Shown: positions 1 through 8,646 of the stretch, piece by piece | How positions within the stretch are numbered: the first letter of the stretch is position 1 | Layout: the number at the start of each line of letters is the position of its first letter | NCBI GenBank assembly: GCA_019192445.1 | Contig: JAHCMK010000001.1 | Span: 186,001-250,000 of the forward strand | Direction of reading: 5' to 3' | From: Oceanococcus sp. HetDA_MAG_MS8 | GTDB lineage: Bacteria; Pseudomonadota; Gammaproteobacteria; Nevskiales; Oceanococcaceae | Length of the DNA: 64,000 nt | Made by a program: the position numbers and the translations under genes | Notes under the pieces: model-generated | Databases searched by the model: none | The model's input: only the letters and a program-made list of their open reading frames with translations | Told to the model about the DNA's origin: nothing

Positions 1-1
1 A

Positions 2-736
2 GTCGATTATTTGCATGAGCGAGAGGTGCTGGAGAGTTATCGGGAACGCTTAGCGGACGATGTCCGCTTTGTAGTGCCTCGAACCTACAGCCGCTATAGC
101 AGTAGTGAAGTGCTGAGCATGAGCTTCGAACACGGCATCTCGCTGAAGGCGAGCGCGGTGGCGGAACTCGGCGCTGCGCGCCGTGAGCGCCTAGCGCAGG
201 CCTTGCTGTGGTTGTTCTTGCAAGAGTTTTTTGTATGGAGACAGGTGCAAACCGACCCGCATTACGGCAACTACCGCTTGCGCCTGGATGATCAAGGTGC
301 CGACCAATGGGTGCTATTGGATTTTGGCGCAACGCGCAGCTTTTCTCCGGGCTTTGTGCGCGACTATGCTCGCATCGTACGGGGCGCTTTGGAGGATGAT
401 CGTGAGGAGGTTCTGCGCGGCGCTGTGGGCATTGGACTGATGCGGAGTTATTTCCCTGAGCCGGTGTTGCAGGCCTTCTTTGAGCTGACGCGGCTCATCG
501 TTGAGCCTTTTTGTCAGGGAGAGTACGACTGGGGGCGCTCGGACCTACCCCAGCGCGTAAGTCAGGCGGTGGCGCGGAATGCCTTGACCCGCCATTTCAA
601 GATTCCGCCCCGCGAAATCGTGTTCTTGCATCGGCGTCTGGCGGGAGTGTTCATTACCCTGAATCGCCTCCAGGTGCGCTTAGATGGTCGGCGCATGCTG
701 GAGGATGCCCTGTCTGTCGCGGAAACCATCGAGTAA
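2..736 (+). CDS. ABC1/AarF/UbiB-family kinase-like protein, 3' part
   Basis: The frame is open at the left edge of the window, so only the last 244 residues are present. The segment QTDPHYGNY matches the conserved Q-x-D-P-H-x-G-N motif of the ABC1 (AarF/UbiB/ADCK) atypical kinases, and it is followed about 20 residues later by a DFG metal-binding motif (LLDFGATR). The upstream MSFEHGISL corresponds to the hinge region that reads MEYLEG-like in the family. Members act in ubiquinone biosynthesis or lipid metabolism, and most need ATP binding. UbiB itself usually sits beside ubiE and ubiJ; the neighbours here are different, so this is more likely a paralogue of the AarF type. The N-terminal half, with the KxGQ motif, is outside the window. 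Confidence 0.85.
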   Translation, partial: VDYLHEREVLESYRERLADDVRFVVPRTYSRYSSSEVLSMSFEHGISLKASAVAELGAARRERLAQALLWLFLQEFFVWRQVQTDPHYGNYRLRLDDQGADQWVLLDFGATRSFSPGFVRDYARIVRGALEDDREEVLRGAVGIGLMRSYFPEPVLQAFFELTRLIVEPFCQGEYDWGRSDLPQRVSQAVARNALTRHFKIPPREIVFLHRRLAGVFITLNRLQVRLDGRRMLEDALSVAETIE

Positions 737-909
737 TCTATGCCCGGTGCTTTGGGGACTGATCAGGTCTGGTTGCGCAGCGCGCGGCTGAGCCTGAGGC
801 ATAGCTCTCAAGCGTCGGTGCAGAAGGCCTCGGCCCAGCTAGGGGCAGAGCAGAGGAGACCAGGCATGTACGCCATGTCGACAACAACAAACAATAGAGG
901 ACTGTAGCT

Positions 910-1404
910 ATGGCTCATCGTTTTGATGACGTACAAACATTCGAGCAAGACGCCGATACCATTTTTGGTATGTTTTGCGACCCGGAATACTTTGCAAAAA
1001 AGTACGCCCAAACCGCTGTTGAACACGAGATTCTCGAGGCTAGCTCGAATGACCAGAGCTTTAGCATTAAAGCGAAGATGAAAATGCGTTCGGACGCTCC
1101 GGTGCCTGGGTTTGCCAAGAAGTTTGTGAGTGACACCATGACCGTGGAGCAAACAGATACCTGGGATAAAACCACCCGCACAGGACATCTAGAAATTCAT
1201 ATTCATGGCGCCCCGATTACGGTCAAGGCAGCCATGGAGCTCGTCGATACCGACCGGGGCGCCGAAAACCGCATGCACTGGGAAGTGGTGTGCAAAGTCC
1301 CTTTGGTGGGCTCTAAGCTCGAGAAGATGCTGGAAGATGACATTCGCCACAAGGCACCGCGTGACTTGGAAGTTAGTCGTGCGCTCGCCAAGGACTACGC
1401 CTAA
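910..1404 (+). CDS. DUF2505 (SRPBCC-fold) protein
   Basis: This 164-residue protein has the features of the DUF2505 family, a START/SRPBCC-like helix-grip fold with a hydrophobic ligand cavity. It starts with a short FDDVQTFEQDADTIFGMFCD segment and continues with alternating strands ending in a C-terminal helix (LEKMLEDDIRHKAPRDLEVS). There is no signal peptide or membrane segment, so it should be cytoplasmic. The ATG has a GAGGACT ribosome-site-like stretch about 10 bases upstream. The next gene begins 3 bases after its stop, so the two are probably co-transcribed. The ligand and function are unknown. Confidence 0.8.
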   Translation: MAHRFDDVQTFEQDADTIFGMFCDPEYFAKKYAQTAVEHEILEASSNDQSFSIKAKMKMRSDAPVPGFAKKFVSDTMTVEQTDTWDKTTRTGHLEIHIHGAPITVKAAMELVDTDRGAENRMHWEVVCKVPLVGSKLEKMLEDDIRHKAPRDLEVSRALAKDYA

Positions 1405-1407
1405 TTT

Positions 1408-1644
1408 ATGACCGAGCCTGCTGACCAGACGAAATCTCAAGACGCACCCAGCTGGGTGCAGGTGATGTGGTCGACCCTGGCTGCATTCTTCGGAGTGCAG
1501 TCCTCACAAAATCGTGAGCGCGACTTTAGCCGTGGTAAAGCCAGTCATTTCATTGTGATGGGATTACTCATGACGGCTGCGTTTATTGCTGTGGTTGTGG
1601 GCGCGGTGAAATTGGCGCTGCATTTCGCAGCCACTGGCGCATGA
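1408..1644 (+). CDS. DUF2970 small membrane protein
   Basis: This 78-residue protein contains the segment LAAFFGVQSSQNRERDF, a hallmark of the DUF2970 family, followed by one hydrophobic helix at about residues 49-72. It is thus a single-span inner-membrane protein with a soluble N-terminal segment. It begins 3 bases after the DUF2505 gene, and its stop overlaps the pcnB start by 4 bases (ATGA), which suggests translational coupling in one operon. Its function is unknown. Confidence 0.8.
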   Translation: MTEPADQTKSQDAPSWVQVMWSTLAAFFGVQSSQNRERDFSRGKASHFIVMGLLMTAAFIAVVVGAVKLALHFAATGA

Positions 1645-3095
1645 GCGCGCTCACCCCCACTGGTCAGTCGGCAACTCGGTACACTCTGGGCCTGATTTTT
1701 CGTTGGCTACGCCGTTGGCGTGATCGCCTGCTATCTACTTCTACCACGGACCATGCTTTGACCGCTGAGCCCGTCAAAATCCCGCGTGATCAACACCCCA
1801 TATCACGCAAAAACATTTCCCGTGCGGCGCTGAAGGTGCTCTATGGCTTGCATGAGGCAGGTTTTCAGGCCCTGTTAGTCGGCGGTGGGGTGCGTGACCA
1901 ACTGCTGGGTATGCAGCCCAAAGATTTCGACGTGGCAACGGATGCCAGTCCGGAGCAGGTCAAAGCGGTCTTTCGGCGCTGTCGACTCATTGGCCGTCGC
2001 TTCCGATTGGCCCATGTGCGCTTTGGTGACGAGATTATCGAGGTGGCCACCTTCAGGGCTGCTCCAAGAACACCGGATGAGGGGGAGGACGACAATAGCG
2101 CCGATGGTCTGCATGAGCAGGACGACAGCGGGCGCATCTTGCGCGACAACGTCTATGGCAATTTAGAGCAGGACGCGGTGCGCCGCGATTTCACCATCAA
2201 CGCCTTGTACTACGACATTGCCGACTTCAGCATTGTCGACCACGTAGGCGGAATGGCCGACTTGGAGCAACGACGTCTGCGATTGATTGGTGATCCTGAA
2301 ACCCGATATCGCGAAGACCCTGTGCGCATGCTGCGCGCCATGCGCTTCGCCGCCAAATTAGACTTCAATATTGACCCGGCGGCGGCTAAGCCCATTGCTA
2401 GTTTGCGTCCTTTATTGCTCGATGTGCCGCCGGCGCGGATTTTCGATGAGCTGCAAAAGATGCTCCTTTGCGATCATGCGCAGGCCTGCTTTGCAGCCTT
2501 GGTGCGCTACGACATGTTGGCCTTACTGCTGCCGCCAGTCGCGGCGCTGCTAGATCAGCCGAAGGTTCGCCCGTTCATCGATGCCGCCCTGGCCAGTACC
2601 GAGAGTCGAATTCGTCAGAACAAGCCGGTGAGCCCGGCCTTCTTGCTGGCTTGCATGCTCTGGTTCCCCATGCTCAAACGTCAGCAGCAGCATCTCGACC
2701 AGGGCTTGCCGCCAATGCAGGCTTTGTCTGCAGCCGCCGATGAGGTTTTTGCCCAGGTCTTACCACGGGTCGCTGTGCCGCGGCGGTTTTCGGCCATGGT
2801 CAATGAGATCTGGCACCTACAGCACCGATTTCATCAACGGCGCGGTAAGCGCCCCTATCGTTTGCTGGAGCATAAGCGCTACCGCGCTGCTTGGGACTTC
2901 CTCGAGCTGCGCGCCGAGGTTGGGGACGCCGAGGCCGAGCTACCGGGGTGGTGGGATCATTTCGCTAATGCGCAAGGCGAGGATCGATCACAACTTCAGG
3001 AGCAGGCGGGTGGTTCCGCAGAGGGGGCGCCGTCTAGGCGTCGACGGCGGCGCCGGCGTAAGCCGCGTGGCGGGGCGAACACCTCCGAGTCGTGA
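1641..3095 (+). CDS. pcnB: Poly(A) polymerase I
   Basis: PcnB adds 3' poly(A) tails to RNAs and so marks them for decay. The 484-residue protein has the class II nucleotidyltransferase signature LVGGGVRDQLLG at residues 79-90 and the catalytic DFDVAT at 95-100, with the third acidic residue in RRDFTINALYY. The RNA-binding head domain (RYREDPVRMLRAMRF) separates it from tRNA CCA-adding enzymes. The C-terminus ends in a run of about nine arginines, typical of bacterial poly(A) polymerases. The first 45 residues are poorly conserved. The gene overlaps its upstream neighbour by 4 bases, and its stop overlaps the GTG start of folK. Confidence 0.95.
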   Translation: MSALTPTGQSATRYTLGLIFRWLRRWRDRLLSTSTTDHALTAEPVKIPRDQHPISRKNISRAALKVLYGLHEAGFQALLVGGGVRDQLLGMQPKDFDVATDASPEQVKAVFRRCRLIGRRFRLAHVRFGDEIIEVATFRAAPRTPDEGEDDNSADGLHEQDDSGRILRDNVYGNLEQDAVRRDFTINALYYDIADFSIVDHVGGMADLEQRRLRLIGDPETRYREDPVRMLRAMRFAAKLDFNIDPAAAKPIASLRPLLLDVPPARIFDELQKMLLCDHAQACFAALVRYDMLALLLPPVAALLDQPKVRPFIDAALASTESRIRQNKPVSPAFLLACMLWFPMLKRQQQHLDQGLPPMQALSAAADEVFAQVLPRVAVPRRFSAMVNEIWHLQHRFHQRRGKRPYRLLEHKRYRAAWDFLELRAEVGDAEAELPGWWDHFANAQGEDRSQLQEQAGGSAEGAPSRRRRRRRRKPRGGANTSES

Positions 3096-3589
3096 CGCCC
3101 TTCGTCATCGGGCTAGGCGCCAATTTGGGTCAGCCTGAACGCCAGCTACAGGCGGCGCTAGACCGGCTTGAGGCCCATCAATCGGTGGTACTTGGCGCGG
3201 TCTCTGATTTTGTCCGCAGCCCGCCGATGGCCGGCATGGACCAACCGGATTACTGTAATGCCGTGGCATTGGGGTCCACCACATTGGACGCCATGGCTCT
3301 ACTCACGCTCCTACAGGAGATTGAGCACGAGCAGGGTCGTCGACGCGACCGACCCCGCTGGTCAGCTCGGGTCCTGGATTTAGATTTGCTGATGTTCGCC
3401 GACGAAGAGCGCAGTAGCTCTTCGCTAACGCTGCCACACCCTGGGATCGCCGAGCGCAATTTTGTGGTCCTACCATGGCTGAGCGTGGACCCTAAGGCGC
3501 AGCTCCCCGACGGTCGTCGTCTGGCAGACCTCGCCCAGGGTATGTCTTCTCTGCCGCCCTGGGGTGGTCCTCAGGTGCGCACGGCCTAG
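3092..3589 (+). CDS. folK: 2-amino-4-hydroxy-6-hydroxymethyldihydropteridine pyrophosphokinase
   Basis: HPPK transfers pyrophosphate from ATP to hydroxymethyl-dihydropterin in folate synthesis. The 165-residue protein begins with the typical GLGANLGQPERQL. It carries the family signature RRDRPRWSARVLDLDLLMF, in which the DLD aspartates bind magnesium, and the LTLPHPGIAERNFVVLP segment. The start is GTG at 3092, overlapping the pcnB stop by 4 bases. The pcnB-folK-panB order is widespread in gammaproteobacteria. A gap of 77 bases separates it from panB. Confidence 0.95.
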   Translation: MTPFVIGLGANLGQPERQLQAALDRLEAHQSVVLGAVSDFVRSPPMAGMDQPDYCNAVALGSTTLDAMALLTLLQEIEHEQGRRRDRPRWSARVLDLDLLMFADEERSSSSLTLPHPGIAERNFVVLPWLSVDPKAQLPDGRRLADLAQGMSSLPPWGGPQVRTA

Positions 3590-3666
3590 GTCCGGCAGTG
3601 TTTCCAAGCTCCGCTGCCCGCTCGTCGTATCATGTAGGGCTGATTTCGCTTTAGCGGACACTTTCT

Positions 3667-4494
3667 ATGTACCCCAATCCACGACCCACAGGGGAGCGCC
3701 CCCTGACCTTGCAAGATTTTCGCCGAATGCATGATTCTGGCGAGAAGATCGCCTGTCTCACCGCCTACGACGCGAGTTTTGCGCGTTTGGTGGACGGGGC
3801 CGGCGTGGAAATTGTGTTGGTGGGTGATTCCCTGGGTATGGTCGTGCATGGCCAGGGCACCACCGTCAGCGTGCGCACCCAAGATATCGTCTATCACAGT
3901 AGGGCGGTATCAGCCGGTCTGTCACGCGCGTTCCTGATGGCGGATATGCCGTTTTTGAGTTTCGCTACACGTGACCAGGCCATTAGCTCTGCCCAAGCAT
4001 TGATGCAGGAAGGCGGGGCGAAGATGGTCAAGTTAGAAGGCGGCGCTATCCAGGCGGATATTGTCGAATTTCTGACTCAGCGTGGCGTGCCGGTGTGCGG
4101 CCATCTCGGTCTGCAACCACAGCTCATTCATAAGCTGGGTGGGTTCAAGGTACAAGGTCGTGACGATGCCCTGGCTGCTCAAATGCGTGAGGATGCTCGT
4201 GTGCTAGAGCAGGCTGGTGCGGACATGCTGCTGATCGAGTGCGTGCCATCTGGGCTAGCGGGCAGTATTACCGAGGCCGCTGGCGTGCCTGTGATCGGTA
4301 TTGGCGCAGGCCCTGATGTGGATGCACAAATCCTGGTGATGCATGATGTTTTGGGAGTCAGCCGCGGCCGTGTGCCGCGCTTCGTGAAGAATTTTCTCAG
4401 TGGCCGAGATGACGTCGAAGAGGCTTTCCGCGCCTATGTTCAGGCGGTAAAGAGTGGCGAGTTCCCCGCGCCGGAGCACGGCTTTGGTGACTAG
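3667..4494 (+). CDS. panB: 3-methyl-2-oxobutanoate hydroxymethyltransferase
   Basis: PanB makes ketopantoate from 2-oxoisovalerate and methylene-tetrahydrofolate, the first committed step to pantothenate and CoA. The 275-residue protein has all the expected motifs: TAYDASFARL near residue 35, VGDSLGMV and MADMPF with the magnesium-binding aspartates, KLEGG, GHLGLQPQ, and LIECVP with the catalytic glutamate. Its length is normal for a PanB, which forms a TIM-barrel decamer. It is followed directly by panC, whose likely GTG start overlaps the end of this gene. Confidence 0.96.
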   Translation: MYPNPRPTGERPLTLQDFRRMHDSGEKIACLTAYDASFARLVDGAGVEIVLVGDSLGMVVHGQGTTVSVRTQDIVYHSRAVSAGLSRAFLMADMPFLSFATRDQAISSAQALMQEGGAKMVKLEGGAIQADIVEFLTQRGVPVCGHLGLQPQLIHKLGGFKVQGRDDALAAQMREDARVLEQAGADMLLIECVPSGLAGSITEAAGVPVIGIGAGPDVDAQILVMHDVLGVSRGRVPRFVKNFLSGRDDVEEAFRAYVQAVKSGEFPAPEHGFGD

Positions 4495-5362
4495 TCCGGA
4501 CCTGCCGCTATGGCGGCAACCGCTGCCACTGCGTGAGCAGATCCAGCAGTGGCGCAAACAGGGTGAGCGGATAGCTTTAGTGCCCACCATGGGCTGCCTG
4601 CATGCGGGCCATTTGGCCCTGGTCGAACGTGCGGCGGAGCTCTGCGATCGGGTGGTGGTCTCGATTTTCGTCAACCCGCTGCAGTTTGCTGCAGGCGAAG
4701 ATTTGGAACGCTATCCGCGAACTTTGGAGGCTGATTACCAAGCCTTACTGGATGCTGGTGACTGCGACGCCGTGTTCGCTCCAGCTGAGCACACCCTCTA
4801 TCCTCATGGACGTGCGGGAATCACGCAGGTTCACGTGCCGGACATCTCTAGCCGTCACTGCGGCGCCTTTCGCGATGGTCACTTCGACGGGGTGACCACC
4901 GTGGTGGCTTTGTTATTCAACATGGTCGCTCCCGACGTGGCAGTGTTTGGCGAAAAGGATCGTCAGCAGCTGTACTTGATCTCGCGGATGGTGCGCGACC
5001 TGCATATCCCAGTGGATGTGGTTGGCGTTCCGACCGTCCGTGAGGCAGATGGCTTGGCGATGAGCTCGCGTAATCGCTATTTGAGCGCGGCGCAGCGGGA
5101 GCAGGTTGGCGTCTTTCCCCAGCAGTTGGATTGGCTGCAGCAGCAGAGCCATGATGGTGAGCTTGGCTGGGCTGAGGCGCGTCGCCGCGCCTGGGCTACG
5201 TGGGAAGAAGCGGGCCTAGAGCCAGATTACCTGGACTTGGTCAACGCAGACTTTGAGCCCGTTGATCAATGGGTTGCCGGTGGCGGCTACGTCTTGGCTG
5301 CGGTCAAAATTGGCAACGCCAGGCTGATCGATAATCGGGCGTTGCGCAACGCAACATCTTGA
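4487..5362 (+). CDS. panC: Pantothenate synthetase
   Basis: PanC condenses pantoate with beta-alanine using ATP. The 291-residue protein shows the HIGH-like motif [28 protein letters not shown] and the KMSKS-like [10 protein letters not shown] chose GTG at 4487, which has GGAG at 4473-4476 and overlaps the panB stop. A GTG at 4454 in the same frame would add 11 residues with no family counterpart. The substrates come from PanB (through ketopantoate reductase) and from PanD, whose gene follows about 100 bases downstream. Confidence 0.94.
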   Translation: MTSPDLPLWRQPLPLREQIQQWRKQGERIALVPTMGCLHAGHLALVERAAELCDRVVVSIFVNPLQFAAGEDLERYPRTLEADYQALLDAGDCDAVFAPAEHTLYPHGRAGITQVHVPDISSRHCGAFRDGHFDGVTTVVALLFNMVAPDVAVFGEKDRQQLYLISRMVRDLHIPVDVVGVPTVREADGLAMSSRNRYLSAAQREQVGVFPQQLDWLQQQSHDGELGWAEARRRAWATWEEAGLEPDYLDLVNADFEPVDQWVAGGGYVLAAVKIGNARLIDNRALRNATS

Positions 5363-5462
5363 ACCAAAGTGGCAGTCTGATTACACTCCGCGACCCGATG
5401 AAGATTCTGGGCGAAATTTCGTCCTGCCATTGACTGCGGAATTCAACCGAGGACGTTGTGCC

Positions 5463-5843
5463 ATGCACCTGACCCTGTTAAAAGCCAAGCTTCACCGCGC
5501 CTGTGTGACGCATGCCGAGCTCGACTACGAGGGCTCCTGCGCGATCGACGACGACCTCCTGCAAGCGGCGGGCATCCGCGAGTACGAGCAGATTCAGATT
5601 TATAACCTCAGCAATGGCGAGCGCTTCGAAACCTACGCCATTCGGGCCGAGGCCGGCTCCAAGGTGATTTCCGTCAACGGTGCGGCCGCGCACAAGGCGG
5701 GCGTGGGCGATCGGGTGATTATTTGCGCTTACGCGGGTATGACCGAAGCCGAAGCGGGGCAGCATAAGCCTCGTTTGGTGTACTGCAATGAGCACAACGA
5801 CATCACCCACACGCGCTATACCATCCCGGTACAAGCCGCTTAA
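5463..5843 (+). CDS. panD: Aspartate 1-decarboxylase proenzyme
   Basis: PanD makes beta-alanine from aspartate. It is made as an inactive chain that cleaves itself between Gly24 and Ser25 to form the pyruvoyl cofactor; this site is visible as YEG-SCAID. The 126-residue length is standard. The ATG at 5463 is preceded by GAGGA at 5449-5453. A TTG 33 bases upstream in the same frame is not needed and would move the conserved [13 protein letters not shown] away from the N-terminus. With panB and panC it completes the pantothenate cluster. Confidence 0.95.
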   Translation: MHLTLLKAKLHRACVTHAELDYEGSCAIDDDLLQAAGIREYEQIQIYNLSNGERFETYAIRAEAGSKVISVNGAAAHKAGVGDRVIICAYAGMTEAEAGQHKPRLVYCNEHNDITHTRYTIPVQAA

Positions 5844-5980
5844 GCGTAACTACGCTGCACCTGCCTGAGGAGGGCCGGGGGCCCACAACATGTAGAGGGG
5901 GTGAGGGCTGCGCTAGCGCCCTCGGGTGAGCGCTTACGCGTTCGATCTCGCGCGCAATCCCAACCCCAGGCCTTGCCGCT

Positions 5981-5998
5981 GCTGCACGTCTGTGCAGC
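5981..5998 (+). other. Hairpin upstream of pgi
   Basis: GCTGCAC and GTGCAGC form a perfect 7-base-pair stem around a GTCT loop, 19 bases before the pgi start. It has no T-run, so it is not a clear terminator. It could modestly affect pgi translation or be chance. Confidence 0.3.
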
Positions 5999-6017
5999 CT
6001 TGCGCTAGGCTCCAGGT

Positions 6018-7541
6018 ATGAACTGGGACACACTTCAACAGCATTACTCTTCGTACGATGTGGACTGGGCCAAGCTCTGCGAGCAACCAGGGCGCAGCCA
6101 GCAATGTTCGCGGGTCGCCGCCGGGCTGCGTTTGGACTGGAGTCGGGAACACGTGACCCAGCCCGCGTGGGAGGCTCTGCTGGCCTTGGCTGAACAGCGC
6201 GAGGTTGCCCAGCACAGGCAGCGCCAGTGGCAGGGCGATCTGGTCAATTGCACTGAGAATAGGGCGGTTTTGCATGGGGCTTTACGCAGCCCAGAGCGAG
6301 GCCCAGCCAGCGTGGCCACGGATATCCAGGCGCAGGAGCAGGCCCTGGAAGATTTGGTCGCGCGTCTCAACCGCGAACAGCCTGATCATGCGGTGTTGCA
6401 CATCGGTATTGGTGGCTCCGATCTGGGTCCACGACTGGCCGCCGAGGTGGCTGGCATGGTCCAAGAGCCACAACGTTCGCTGTATTTCCTGAATAACTTG
6501 GACGATGCCAGTGTGCGGCGTACTTTGCGCCGGCTCGATCCTCGGCGCACCTTGGTGGTGGTGGTTTCTAAATCTTTTGGGACTGCCGAAACCCGCGCGC
6601 TGATGGAGCGCTGTACGCATTGGCTGGGTGAAGCGCAGGTGGACCCCGCCCATGCCTTGATCGCGGTCACGGCCAAAACCTCTGCGGCTGTGGATGCGGG
6701 GGTGAGCCCGCAGCGGGTTTTGCTGTTGCCTGAATGGGTCGGCGGGCGTTACTCGCTGTGGTCGGCCGTCAGCCTGAGTCTGGCGCTGGCCTATGGCTGT
6801 GCGGCGCGTCAGCAGCTACGTGCTGGCGCACAGGCTATGGACACCCATTTTCTGGATGCGCCAATGGGGGATAACTTGCCTGTACTAGGAGCCTTGGTCG
6901 GGCTATGGCAGCGGAATGTCCAGCAGTACAACACGCGGGTGGTGGTCCCCTATGCGGACGCTTTAAGGCTGCTGCCGGAGTATTTGCAGCAGTTAGAAAT
7001 GGAATCCAATGGCAAGTCTGTAGATGCGCAGGGGCGTCCCTTAAGCCATGCTACGGCGCCAGCCACCTTCGGTGGTGTTGGTAGCTGCGTGCAACATGCC
7101 TTTTTTCAGTTGCTTCACCAGAGCCAGGATGTGCATCCGGTGGAGTTTGTCTTGCCAGCCGTCTTGCCGGATGTTCCTGCCCAGCTCCAGCAAACGCTGA
7201 CGGCGCATTGTTTAGCCCAGGCCTGTGCGCTGACTCAGGGGCGCACAGCCTCCGGGGATGATCAAAGCCGGCGCTGTCCTGGAGGTCGGCCCAGCAGCTT
7301 GCTACAGCTCGCTCGCTTGGACCTATGGCACCTGGGGGCATTGCTGGCTTACTACGAGCATCGTACTGCCGTGCAAGGTTGGATCTGGGGAATTAATAGC
7401 TACGACCAGTTCGGCGTGGAAATTGGCAAAAAGATTGCCGCCGAGGTGGAGCCGGCTTTGGCGGGTGAGGCGGACTACCCGGATGCCGTCGCCGCCGCGG
7501 CGGGCGCATGGTACCGCCGATGCCAGGAACACAGCGCTTAG
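6018..7541 (+). CDS. pgi: Glucose-6-phosphate isomerase
   Basis: Pgi interconverts glucose-6-phosphate and fructose-6-phosphate in glycolysis and gluconeogenesis. The 507-residue protein has HIGIGGSDLGPRL, SKSFGTAET, the sugar-phosphate-isomerase signature WVGGRYSLWSAVSLSLAL, YLQQLEMESNGKS with the catalytic glutamate, and the C-terminal INSYDQFGVEIGKK with the catalytic lysine. It is shorter than the 549-residue E. coli enzyme. The PATFGGVGSCVQHAF segment differs from the usual PGTNGQHAF but keeps the QHAF core. It follows panD, as in Pseudomonas, and converges on queG with only 22 bases between the stops. Confidence 0.94.
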   Translation: MNWDTLQQHYSSYDVDWAKLCEQPGRSQQCSRVAAGLRLDWSREHVTQPAWEALLALAEQREVAQHRQRQWQGDLVNCTENRAVLHGALRSPERGPASVATDIQAQEQALEDLVARLNREQPDHAVLHIGIGGSDLGPRLAAEVAGMVQEPQRSLYFLNNLDDASVRRTLRRLDPRRTLVVVVSKSFGTAETRALMERCTHWLGEAQVDPAHALIAVTAKTSAAVDAGVSPQRVLLLPEWVGGRYSLWSAVSLSLALAYGCAARQQLRAGAQAMDTHFLDAPMGDNLPVLGALVGLWQRNVQQYNTRVVVPYADALRLLPEYLQQLEMESNGKSVDAQGRPLSHATAPATFGGVGSCVQHAFFQLLHQSQDVHPVEFVLPAVLPDVPAQLQQTLTAHCLAQACALTQGRTASGDDQSRRCPGGRPSSLLQLARLDLWHLGALLAYYEHRTAVQGWIWGINSYDQFGVEIGKKIAAEVEPALAGEADYPDAVAAAAGAWYRRCQEHSA

Positions 7542-7563
7542 GGCCGCTGCGCAGTTGCGTGGT

Positions 7564-8646
7564 TTAGGCGGCGTGGGCCCCATGTTGCTTCAGTGCCCAC
7601 TGGCGCAGCTCTTCCCACCAATCGCAGGCTTCGGGCTCAGCCTGCTGTAGAGCCGCAATCACCTGAGGACTACTAGGGGCATTGCCCAAGGCAATGCACA
7701 GGTTTCGCCGCCACCCCAGCCAGCCTGTGCGGCGTATGGGCATGCCGGCCGTGCGGGTTTCAAATTCAGCCGGAGTCCAGTCCCACAGCTCCAGCAACGA
7801 GGGGGACTCCAGTCCATGTCGGGCCGCGAAGTCTGAGTGAACGGCAGAGCCAGCCAGCCGGTTCCAGGGACAGACCAACTGGCAGTCATCACAGCCGAAG
7901 ATGCGGTTGCCGATGGCTAACCGCCATTGTTCCGGGATGGGGCCACGATGCTCGATGGTCCAGTAGGCAATGCAGCGGCGGGCGTCGAGCTCACGAGGGC
8001 CGGTGATGGCCGCCGTAGGGCAGGCGGTGATACACGCGGAACACCCTCCACAGCCGTCGCGTAGCGGGGGCTGATCGCTGGCTGGCAAGGGGAGGTCGGT
8101 GAGGATTTCACCGAGTAAAAACTGACTTCCGTCCAAGGGGTCGAGTAGCAGGGTGTTCTTGCCGATCCAGCCCAGACTGGCATCGCGCGCCAAGGCCTTT
8201 TCTAACAAGGGCGCGCTATCCGTGGCGACGCGGTAGCGCAGCTCGGGGACGGCATCGGCGAGACGCTGCCCTAGCTTTTTGAGCTGCTGGCGCATGCTCT
8301 TGTGATAATCGCGCCCCAAAGCGTAGCGCGCGATATAGGCCTTGTTGGGGTCGCCGAGGGTGATCCGAGACTGCCCTTGATCGGCATGCCAATAGGGCCA
8401 TTTCACGCTGATAATGCTGAGGGTGTTGGGGTGTACACACTGGGGATCTTTGCGGAGTGGCAGGCTGCGCGGAATCCAATCCATGCTGGCATGACGCCCT
8501 TGTTCTACCCAGCGTGCCAGTAGCTCGTGATCTTGGTCCAAGTGCATGCGCGAGATCGCCACGCCCGAAAACCCCAAAGCCCTCCCCCAAACCGGTAGCT
8601 GCGCGGCCAGCTCCTTGAAGCGTGTCATCTTGTAATCTTGTGCCAT
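7564..8646 (-). CDS. queG: Epoxyqueuosine reductase
   Basis: QueG reduces epoxyqueuosine to queuosine in tRNA, using cobalamin and two [4Fe-4S] clusters. The 360-residue protein has the N-terminal cobalamin-binding region (YALGRDYHKSMRQQLKKL, ATDSAPLLEKALARDASLGW) and the two cluster motifs CGGCSACITACP and FGCDDCQLVCPWN, then a HEAT-like C-terminus. Two ATGs are possible, at 8646 (MAQDYK) and 8628 (MTRFKEL); neither has a strong ribosome site. Both starts lie within a few bases of the start of nnr on the other strand, so promoters must overlap coding sequence. Confidence 0.94.
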   Translation of the reverse strand: MAQDYKMTRFKELAAQLPVWGRALGFSGVAISRMHLDQDHELLARWVEQGRHASMDWIPRSLPLRKDPQCVHPNTLSIISVKWPYWHADQGQSRITLGDPNKAYIARYALGRDYHKSMRQQLKKLGQRLADAVPELRYRVATDSAPLLEKALARDASLGWIGKNTLLLDPLDGSQFLLGEILTDLPLPASDQPPLRDGCGGCSACITACPTAAITGPRELDARRCIAYWTIEHRGPIPEQWRLAIGNRIFGCDDCQLVCPWNRLAGSAVHSDFAARHGLESPSLLELWDWTPAEFETRTAGMPIRRTGWLGWRRNLCIALGNAPSSPQVIAALQQAEPEACDWWEELRQWALKQHGAHAA